Assembly: GCA_964515615.1 (NCBI GenBank)
Contig: CAZEVI010000021.1
Coordinates: forward strand, 1 to 14,225
Direction: 5' to 3'
Length of the DNA: 14,225 nucleotides
Source: CAZEVI01 sp964515615
Lineage (GTDB): Bacteria > Patescibacteriota > UBA1384 > XYA2-FULL-43-10 > CAINNR01
Made by a program: the position numbers and the translations under genes. The notes under the pieces were generated by a model. That model worked only from the letters and a program-made list of their open reading frames with translations, did not search any database and was not told the DNA's origin. This document shows positions 6,094-11,221 of this stretch, one piece after another; within the stretch, counting starts at the first letter, position 1, and each line of letters starts with the position of its first letter.

Positions 6094-8505
6094 ATGGCAG
6101 GGACAACCGAAACAAAATCCGGATCATCTTCAACAGATTTGGCTAACAAAGAAAGTGATCTGGCATTATTTGAAACATCTGAAGAAACAATTTCAAAAAT
6201 CAAAAATCCGACAGAAGTGGGTTCGGACTGGCCGGAACCAAAAATCTCCGAAAATTCCCGAATGGTACTTGAACGAAGATATTTGAAAAAAGATGACAAA
6301 GGCCGACCAATCGAAACACCGAAAGATATGTTTATGCGAGTGGCGAAAACTATCGCCGCCGCCGATAAGACATATGACAAAAAAGCCAACATTGATGAAC
6401 TGGCAAAAAGATTTTATCAAATGATGGCCAATTTTGAATTTATGCCGAATTCGCCAACGTTAATGAATGCCGGTCGTGATCTCGGTCAACTTTCTGGTTG
6501 TTTTGTCTTGCCAATCGGCGACTCAATGGAGGAGATTTTTGATGCTGTAAAATATACTGCTTTAATACATAAATCCGGTGGTGGAACCGGCTTTTCCTTT
6601 TCCAAACTTCGACCAAGTGGGGACAGAGTCAAAAGTACCTCCGGCGTTTCCTCTGGGCCAATCTCTTTTATGACCGCTTTTAACGCTGCTACCGAAACGG
6701 TAAAACAGGGTGGTACGCGTCGTGGCGCAAATATGGGAATTTTGCGTGTCGATCATCCGGACATTTTGTCATTTATCAATGCCAAATTGGAAGAAAATGC
6801 CCTCAACAATTTTAATATTTCAGTTGCTATTACCGACAAATTTATGGCGGCAATAGAGAAAAAAACCGATTACGATTTAATCAACCCCCGCGATGGCAAA
6901 TCTATCGGCAAATTAAATGCCAAAGAGGTTTTTGATAAAATCGTCGAAAATGCTTGGAAAAACGGCGAACCGGGAATCATTTTTATTGATCGAATAAATA
7001 AATATAATCCGACCCCGGAAATCGGCGAAATCGAAAGTACTAACCCTTGCGGCGAGCAACCGCTACTGCCATACGAGTCTTGTAATCTGGGATCGCTTAA
7101 CCTCGGCAGAGATGTTAAAACTGACGAAAAAGGAAAATCTGAAATTGATTGGGATAAACTCGAGCAATTGATTTTTGATTCAATTCATTTTCTTGATAAT
7201 GTTATTGATTTGAATAATTACCCACTGCCACAAATCGATAAAATGACTCGAGCCAACAGAAAAATTGGCCTTGGTGTAATGGGATTTGCCGATATGTTGA
7301 TAAAACTCGGAGTACCTTACAACTCGGAAAAAGCCATTACTTTGGCCAAAAAAGTTATGAAATATGTTGATGAAAAATCAAAAGAGGAATCACAAATTTT
7401 AGCCAAACAGCGCGGAGCATTTAAAAATTTTGAAAAATCAGTCTATGCCAAAAAAGGCCAAGATCCAATTCGAAACGCCACCACTACCACCATTGCGCCA
7501 ACCGGAACAATTAGTATTATCTCCAACGCTTCCTCTGGAATTGAACCGCTATTTGCAATTTGCTACGAGCGAAATGTGATGGACAACGATATTTTGGTAG
7601 AAGTCAATCCGGAATTTGAAAAAGTTGCCAAAGAGCGTGGTTTTTATTCGGACGATTTAATAAAAAAAATTGCTAAAGCAGGCAATATTGATGAATTTGC
7701 CGAAATTTCCAAAGATATCCAAAAACTTTTTGTTACCGCTCACAATGTAACTCCGGAACAGCATATTAATTTGCAAGCGGCATTTCAGGAATATTGCGAC
7801 AATGCAGTTTCCAAAACAATTAATTTTCCTCACGAGGCAACCAAGGATGATATTTACAAAGCCTATCTTTTGGCTTACAAAACCGGCTGTAAAGGTGTTA
7901 CCGTTTATCGCGACGGTTCAAGAAGTGAACAAGTTCTTTCAACCGGAAAAACTAAGGAAACCAAAGATGCCGAAGTTCAAAACGAAGTTATTTACGAAAC
8001 CAAAGTTAAGCCACGACCGCGACCAAATGTTGTTGTCGGAACGACGGAAAAAATCCCCACCGGCCTTGGCGATATGTATATTACCATTAACGAAGATGCC
8101 GAAGGAATGTGCGAACTTTTTGTCAGCCATGGAAAATCCGGTGGCGAGGCAACAGCAATGAACGAGGCTATTGGCCGATTAATATCTATTGCTCTGCGAT
8201 CACGAGTCGAGCCAAAATTAATTGCCAAGCATTTGAAAGGAATTCGTGGCTCCAGCCCGGTTTGGCAAAACGGAGAATTAATTCTTTCTTGCCCCGATGC
8301 CATTGGCCGAGCAATTGACCGCTACGTTGAAAGATCAAAAAAATTAAATCTGGAATTTGAAACGCCGGAAAGATCGGAGTCGAAGAAAAAAGATGACAAC
8401 CAAGAGAAACTGCTAACCGAAGCCTGCCCCGATTGCGGCGGCCAAATTGAATATGAAAGCGGTTGTTTTGTCTGTCATAAATGCGGCTATTCAAAATGTG
8501 GGTAA
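6094..8505 (+). CDS. nrdJ: Adenosylcobalamin-dependent (class II) ribonucleotide reductase
   Basis: This 803-residue enzyme reduces ribonucleotides to deoxyribonucleotides using a thiyl radical generated from adenosylcobalamin. The active-site motif NPCGEQ gives Asn317, the radical Cys319 and Glu321. The redox pair is Cys136 (SGCF) and Cys330 (ESCNLGSLNL). The phosphate-binding motif is IAPTGTIS. A TSCPD domain occupies roughly residues 645-750, and the C-terminus ends in a Cys-rich zinc-ribbon-like segment (CPDCGG to CHKCGYSKCG) that shuttles electrons from a thioredoxin-type reductant. There is no ATP-cone at the N-terminus; the first 45 or so residues are a hydrophilic extension. AGGAGG (6084-6089) precedes the ATG. 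cobO and thioredoxin downstream supply cofactor and reductant. No radical-generating small subunit is present or needed. Confidence 0.97.
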   Translation: MAGTTETKSGSSSTDLANKESDLALFETSEETISKIKNPTEVGSDWPEPKISENSRMVLERRYLKKDDKGRPIETPKDMFMRVAKTIAAADKTYDKKANIDELAKRFYQMMANFEFMPNSPTLMNAGRDLGQLSGCFVLPIGDSMEEIFDAVKYTALIHKSGGGTGFSFSKLRPSGDRVKSTSGVSSGPISFMTAFNAATETVKQGGTRRGANMGILRVDHPDILSFINAKLEENALNNFNISVAITDKFMAAIEKKTDYDLINPRDGKSIGKLNAKEVFDKIVENAWKNGEPGIIFIDRINKYNPTPEIGEIESTNPCGEQPLLPYESCNLGSLNLGRDVKTDEKGKSEIDWDKLEQLIFDSIHFLDNVIDLNNYPLPQIDKMTRANRKIGLGVMGFADMLIKLGVPYNSEKAITLAKKVMKYVDEKSKEESQILAKQRGAFKNFEKSVYAKKGQDPIRNATTTTIAPTGTISIISNASSGIEPLFAICYERNVMDNDILVEVNPEFEKVAKERGFYSDDLIKKIAKAGNIDEFAEISKDIQKLFVTAHNVTPEQHINLQAAFQEYCDNAVSKTINFPHEATKDDIYKAYLLAYKTGCKGVTVYRDGSRSEQVLSTGKTKETKDAEVQNEVIYETKVKPRPRPNVVVGTTEKIPTGLGDMYITINEDAEGMCELFVSHGKSGGEATAMNEAIGRLISIALRSRVEPKLIAKHLKGIRGSSPVWQNGELILSCPDAIGRAIDRYVERSKKLNLEFETPERSESKKKDDNQEKLLTEACPDCGGQIEYESGCFVCHKCGYSKCG

Positions 8506-8574
8506 TTTATTAGTTATCAGCCGAACGTTAGTTGATGTTTGCTGGCTTCTGGCTTTAAAAAATGGAAAAATCAA
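8506..8574 (+). other. nrdJ-cobO spacer with short repeated words
   Basis: This 69-bp gap contains near-repeated words (GTTATCAGC, GTTAGTTGATG, GCTGGCTTCTGGC) typical of a low-complexity spacer. There is no terminator, so cobO is probably on the nrdJ transcript. The reading frame of cobO extends into it back to a TTG at 8539, but the repetitive character argues against that being coding. Confidence 0.4.
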
Positions 8575-9117
8575 ATGACCAATAATATCAAACCGGCAGA
8601 AAAAGGTTTATTGATAATTTATACTGGAAGCGGCAAAGGGAAAACAACGGCGGCGTTAGGGATGGCGCTTCGAGCATCTGGTTGGAAACAAAAAGTCGCC
8701 ATTATCCAATTTATCAAAGGATTCAAAGAAACCGGCGAATGGAAGGCAATTGAAGAAAATCCCCAAATAGAAATTTTCCAAACTTTTGACGATCAGAAAA
8801 TTGCCATCGGTAAACCGCGAAGAGAACACCAAAAAGCGGCCGAAAATGCCATAAAGCTGGCAAGAAAAATAATTTCCGAAAAAAAATATAATTTGGTAAT
8901 TCTGGACGAGATAAACAACGCAATACATTATGGTCTTGTGGAGGTAGGAGAGATCATAAAACTCGGGAAAGAGAAGCCGGTGGAAGTAAGCTTAGTTTTC
9001 ACCGGCAGGCAAGCACCGAAGGAATTGATTCAAATAGCCGATTTAGTAACTGAAATGAAAGAGATTAAACACCCGTTCAAAAAAGGAATTTCGGCAAAAA
9101 AGGGGATTGACTTCTAA
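8575..9117 (+). CDS. cobO: Corrinoid (cob(I)yrinic acid a,c-diamide) adenosyltransferase
   Basis: This 180-residue P-loop enzyme transfers the adenosyl group of ATP to reduced corrinoid, forming the coenzyme that nrdJ uses. The unusual Walker A motif GSGKGKTTA is at residues 18-26, the LVILDEINNAIHYGLV segment follows around 110-125, and the C-terminus has TGRQAPKELIQIADLVTEM and the final basic loop HPFKKGISAKKGIDF seen in the BtuR/CobO/CobA family. ATG 8575 is preferred over TTG 8539, which would add 12 residues encoded by spacer repeats; neither has a strong ribosome binding site. No corrin-ring synthesis genes are in the window, so the role here is probably salvage. Confidence 0.95.
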   Translation: MTNNIKPAEKGLLIIYTGSGKGKTTAALGMALRASGWKQKVAIIQFIKGFKETGEWKAIEENPQIEIFQTFDDQKIAIGKPRREHQKAAENAIKLARKIISEKKYNLVILDEINNAIHYGLVEVGEIIKLGKEKPVEVSLVFTGRQAPKELIQIADLVTEMKEIKHPFKKGISAKKGIDF

Positions 9118-9166
9118 AATTTTTTCCAATAAGCTTAGAAAGTACGCTAAAAATTTAAATGTCATC

Positions 9167-9321
9167 TCTTGGGCAAGTGCGGTGATCCGTTTGCAAATGG
9201 CAGATATTTGCCGGTGCAATCGAAAACTCCGCCACAGTCCCGCTACCGTAAAATTCCGAAGAAATTTTATCCTGAGCAAAGTCAAAGGATAGTTCAATCG
9301 GACAAAGTCGGAAAACCAAGA
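9167..9321 (+). ncRNA. Cobalamin riboswitch aptamer
   Basis: The conserved core is clear: GCCGGTGCAATCGAAAACTC (9210-9229), then CCGCCACAGTCCCGC and TACCGTAA (9229-9251), followed downstream by a degenerate B12 box AAAGTCGGAAAACC (9304-9317). P1 can form between TCTTGG (9167-9172) and CCAAGA (9316-9321). Inside, TCCGA (9255-9259) pairs with TCGGA (9298-9302), enclosing TATCCT/AGGATA (9268-9291). The family binds adenosylcobalamin or related cobalamins and usually turns expression off when the ligand is abundant. The genes controlled are the DUF4430 and DUF6580/ECF-S-like genes downstream, not nrdJ or cobO upstream. The exact ligand subclass cannot be told. Confidence 0.88.
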
Positions 9322-9329
9322 TTTTGATA

Positions 9330-9377
9330 TATCCTCACGAGCATTTTAGCAAAAGAGGATAAAAATCCTTCGGTCGA
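9330..9377 (+). promoter_or_regulatory. Riboswitch expression platform
   Basis: TATCCTC (9330-9336) pairs with GAGGATA (9355-9361) in a hairpin directly after the aptamer, the position where many cobalamin riboswitches have a kissing-loop hairpin. Its stem echoes TATCCT/AGGATA inside the aptamer. CGGTCGA (9371-9377) can pair with TCGATCG (9427-9433) in the terminator, making a 7-bp candidate antiterminator. This switching model is inference. Confidence 0.45.
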
Positions 9378-9419
9378 AAGGTAAACCCCAATTAACTTTG
9401 GAGAAATTTAGAGCAACTG

Positions 9420-9448
9420 GCAGCGATCGATCGCTGCTTATTTTATTT
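9420..9448 (+). terminator. Riboswitch-controlled intrinsic terminator
   Basis: GCAGCGA (9420-9426) and TCGCTGC (9431-9437) form a perfect GC-rich stem around TCGA, followed by TTATTTTATTT. It lies between the riboswitch and the DUF4430 start, with the ribosome binding site 10 bases further on. This indicates control by transcription attenuation. Confidence 0.85.
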
Positions 9449-9467
9449 ATAAAAGAAAAGGAATCTA

Positions 9468-9833
9468 ATGAAAATGAAAAAAATTTGGATTGGTTTGACA
9501 ATTGTTGTAGTACTTGCCGGCGGAGTGGTTGCCGGAGTATATTATAAAAAAGCCCAGACAAATAACACGACCGCGGAAGAAACCACAAACCCCAATATTA
9601 TAGAAATTACCGCCAACAAAGGGCAAACGGCACTTGATGCCTTAAAATCAAAAGCCAATGTCGACTACAGCGACAGCGCTGACGGAGCCTTAGTTAATGC
9701 TGTCAACGGAATTAAAAATGATGATAAAAACTTTTGGCTTTATTCGGTAAATGGCACCGCCGGAATGGTTGCTGCTGATAAGTATATCTGCAAATCCGAC
9801 GATCTGGTAAAATGGGAATATAAAAGTTTCTAA
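9468..9833 (+). CDS. Membrane-anchored DUF4430 (transcobalamin-like) protein
   Basis: This 121-residue protein has a basic start, a hydrophobic segment at about residues 6-26 (signal anchor; no lipobox cysteine), a Thr/Asn/Glu-rich linker, then a DUF4430 domain from about residue 40: GQTALDALKSKANVDY, AVNGIKNDDKNFWLYSVNG, and ADKYICKSDDLVKWEYKSF at the end. DUF4430 resembles the C-terminal domain of transcobalamin and intrinsic factor. Lying right after a cobalamin riboswitch and before a DUF6580 membrane protein, it is a good candidate for a surface corrinoid-capture protein; this is inference from context. AAGGA (9458-9462) precedes ATG 9468; a second in-frame ATG at 9474 is possible. Confidence 0.85.
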   Translation: MKMKKIWIGLTIVVVLAGGVVAGVYYKKAQTNNTTAEETTNPNIIEITANKGQTALDALKSKANVDYSDSADGALVNAVNGIKNDDKNFWLYSVNGTAGMVAADKYICKSDDLVKWEYKSF

Positions 9834-9912
9834 ACATTCAATTTGAAATTTAACATTAGGAAGCTGACCTATAAAACAACTATTCAAAAAAACAATAGGG
9901 GACAGGAAAAAT

Positions 9913-10425
9913 TTGCTAGCTTTGGGGTTGCTGATAGTTGCAGTCGTACTACGCTTTTTGCCCCACATTCCAAATGTTGCACCAATGACGGCGATTGCAT
10001 TGTTTACCGGTGTTTATTTTGGTGGAGCTTCGGCTTTTCTTTTGCCGCTGGCGGCAATGGTAATTTCTGACATCTTTCTCGGATTTCATTCGACAATGTT
10101 TTTCGTTTATTTCAGTTTAATTTTAACTGTGGCGATCGGTCAATTTGTCAGAAGTAAAAAAAACCCTCTAGTGATCGCTGCCGGAACGCTTGCTGGGTCG
10201 ATTTTGTTTTTTCTGATAACTAATTTTGGCGTTTGGTTGACAACCAACTGGTATGCTCTTAGCTTTGCTGGACTTTTAAAATGCTTCGAAATGGCAATTC
10301 CGTTTTTCCGTAATTCGCTTTTTGGCGACCTAATGTATGTTACAATATTCTTTGGAACCTATGAATTAGTTTTGGCCGTATCTAATAAAAAACACAAGGA
10401 GGTTATGTGGCAGAAAAAGAGTTAA
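9913..10425 (+). CDS. DUF6580 / ECF transporter S-component-like membrane protein
   Basis: This protein has five to six hydrophobic helices and the opening VVLRFLPHIPNVAPMTAIALFTGVYFGG, typical of DUF6580 and similar to substrate-binding (S) components of energy-coupling-factor vitamin transporters. Behind a cobalamin riboswitch and a DUF4430 gene it is a candidate corrinoid transporter subunit; the ATPase and T subunits are not in the window. The first standard start is TTG 9913 with AGGA at 9904-9907. However, the frame is open back to 9868, and AGGAAG (9858-9863) is ideally spaced from an ATA codon at 9871, which would add a basic N-terminus (KQLFKKTIGDRKN). The 3' end overlaps trxA by 19 bp, implying coupling. 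Confidence 0.8.
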   Translation: MLALGLLIVAVVLRFLPHIPNVAPMTAIALFTGVYFGGASAFLLPLAAMVISDIFLGFHSTMFFVYFSLILTVAIGQFVRSKKNPLVIAAGTLAGSILFFLITNFGVWLTTNWYALSFAGLLKCFEMAIPFFRNSLFGDLMYVTIFFGTYELVLAVSNKKHKEVMWQKKS

Positions 10426-10727
10426 CCGAAGAAAATTTTCAAAAAGCTATTGGTAGCGATCAGCCGATTTTGGTTGATTTCTGGGCACCGTGGTGCGGCC
10501 CATGTCAAATGATGGGACCGGTGGTTGATGAAATTGCCGAAGAAGCCAAAGATTTTTCCGTTGGCAAATTAAATATCGACGATAATCCGGAAGTCGCCAG
10601 CAAATTTAATGTGATGAGTATCCCAACTTTTTTGATTTTTAAAAAGGGTAAAGTTGTCGAACAACTGGTTGGTGCAATGCCAAAAGAGGTGATTATTGAG
10701 GGCATCAAAAAACACATTGACAAATAA
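10407..10727 (+). CDS. trxA: Thioredoxin
   Basis: This 106-residue thioredoxin has the active site WCGPC (Trp29, Cys30, Cys33), the preceding ILVDFWAP strand, and the cis-proline loop SIPTFLIF. The start is GTG at 10407, chosen because AAGGAGG (10396-10402) lies four bases upstream and the product then begins MAEKELTEENFQKAI like other thioredoxins. It reduces disulfides in the cytoplasm. Here it is a natural electron donor for the C-terminal cysteines of nrdJ. It sits in the riboswitch-controlled unit and overlaps the upstream transporter gene, so it may also be B12-regulated, which would be unexpected for a general reductant. The last codons contain the -35 box of the next promoter. Confidence 0.96.
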   Translation: MAEKELTEENFQKAIGSDQPILVDFWAPWCGPCQMMGPVVDEIAEEAKDFSVGKLNIDDNPEVASKFNVMSIPTFLIFKKGKVVEQLVGAMPKEVIIEGIKKHIDK

Positions 10728-10745
10728 GAATTTGTATGATATAAT
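10717..10745 (+). promoter_or_regulatory. Perfect consensus promoter of the structured RNA
   Basis: TTGACA (10717-10722) and TATAAT (10740-10745) are exact consensus hexamers with the optimal 17-bp spacer, and TGA immediately before TATAAT adds an extended -10. The -35 box overlaps the trxA stop region. Start is predicted at about 10752. It is the strongest-looking promoter in the window, the type usually seen for abundant stable RNAs. Confidence 0.85.
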
Positions 10746-10969
10746 GGGGTAGTTGACAATAAGGTCTGAAATATGTGCCTTTTCGTCAAAGCCCTTTAAA
10801 CGAGATATCCCACAAAGCTTTTGCCGCGTGGGATTTCTCTTTAAAGGGCGCGATTGTACTGATTTTAGACGCTTTCGTTGGTTGAATCTTTGCTACATCA
10901 TTTGGCACGAAACCTCGCGGCAATTGATGCAGTAAAGATCGAAGACTATCCACAGCAAGGGACGATTTA

Positions 10970-11125
10970 ATGAAAAAAATTTTGGTTGTTCTTGCCACTG
11001 CCATCATGTTCGGCATGATGGCAGCGATTGAAACAGCACCGCTCGGCTGGTGGTTCGTAGCCAGCCTAGCGGTGCTGGCAACGATTGCTGCTTACCTTGA
11101 TTGGGCCGGGAAACAATCAAGGTAA
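10970..11125 (+). CDS. Small hydrophobic 51-residue protein within the structured RNA
   Basis: ATG 10970 to TAA 11123-11125 encodes 51 residues beginning MKKILVVLATAIMFGMMAAI. Two hydrophobic helices (about residues 4-21 and 27-43, the second beginning WWFV) are separated by a short loop (ETAPLG), and the tail is polar and basic (DWAGKQSR). AAGGGA (10957-10962) is well placed, 7 bases from the ATG. Against it, hairpins H4-H6 lie wholly or almost wholly inside the frame, the stop codon is part of the H6 stem, and the codons are richer in third-position G/C than in neighbouring genes. It may be a real membrane peptide on a highly folded mRNA (for example holin-like or type I toxin-like), or a chance frame in a structural RNA. 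No family is recognised. Confidence 0.45.
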   Translation: MKKILVVLATAIMFGMMAAIETAPLGWWFVASLAVLATIAAYLDWAGKQSR

Positions 11126-11134
11126 GCAGTCCGT

Positions 11135-11166
11135 TCCGGTGCGCAGCACGCGTACCGGATTTTTTT
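11135..11166 (+). terminator. Strong intrinsic terminator of the structured RNA
   Basis: TCCGGTGCGC (11135-11144) pairs with GCGTACCGGA (11150-11159), ten pairs including one G-U, around AGCAC, followed by seven Ts (11160-11166). It lies just after the stop of the small frame and five bases after hairpin H6. Confidence 0.93.
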
Positions 11167-11193
11167 GTCTTTCTAACCATTTTCGGCTATAAT
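11165..11193 (+). promoter_or_regulatory. Promoter of the helicase-nuclease gene
   Basis: TTGTCT (11165-11170, 4/6) and TATAAT (11188-11193, perfect) are 17 bp apart. The -35 begins in the T-run of the preceding terminator. The predicted start near 11200 leaves an A-rich leader of about 22 nt with no Shine-Dalgarno before ATG 11222. Confidence 0.6.
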
Positions 11194-11221
11194 CAAGAAA
11201 CAAATATAAACAATAACAGTT

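Larger units (their letters stand above)
10752..11166 (+). ncRNA. Unrecognised large multi-hairpin RNA, about 415 nt
   Basis: From the predicted start to the T-run, nearly the whole stretch folds locally. H1 is 10753-10789 (TTGAC/GTCAA plus AAGG/CCTT). H2 is 10791-10849, 22 pairs with one mismatch and one bulge (GCCCTTTAAA/TTTAAAGGGC, then GAGATATCCCAC/GTGGGATTTCTC). H3 is 10886-10939, 17 pairs in 19 positions. H4 is 10998-11024 (CTGCCATCATG/CATGATGGCAG, loop TTCGG). H5 is 11034-11077, 16 pairs with one mismatch. H6 is 11088-11129, a perfect 15-bp stem. H7 is the terminator. The motif CGATTG recurs in linkers at 10851, 11025 and 11082. GC content rises above that of neighbouring genes. I see no hallmark of tmRNA, RNase P RNA, SRP RNA, group I or II intron, or OLE. 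An embedded 51-codon frame may also be translated. Confidence 0.6.

Noticed and set aside
8539..8574. TTG start at 8539 for the adenosyltransferase
   Set aside because: The added 12 residues come from word-repeat spacer sequence and are not part of the family's conserved start; ATG 8575 is followed directly by the P-loop strand.
9107..9135. Dedicated promoter for the riboswitch (TTGACT at 9107-9112)
   Set aside because: No acceptable -10 occurs at 16-18 bp (TAAGCT at best), so the riboswitch may be read from upstream; left open.
9843..10070. Plus-strand frame overlapping the ECF-S-like gene
   Set aside because: It is a Cys/Thr-rich shadow in another frame of a clear membrane protein.
10786..11016. 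Minus-strand open frame of 76 codons
   Set aside because: It runs antisense through the hairpins and has no recognisable domain; the promoter and T-run terminator are on the + strand.
10752..11166. Identity as 6S RNA, tmRNA, RNase P RNA or SRP RNA
   Set aside because: There is no tRNA-like end or tag frame with CCA, no RNase P conserved segments (GAAAGTCC, ACAGAA-CCGGCT), no SRP GGAAGCA-type loop, and the chain of independent hairpins does not resemble the single rod with central bubble of 6S RNA.
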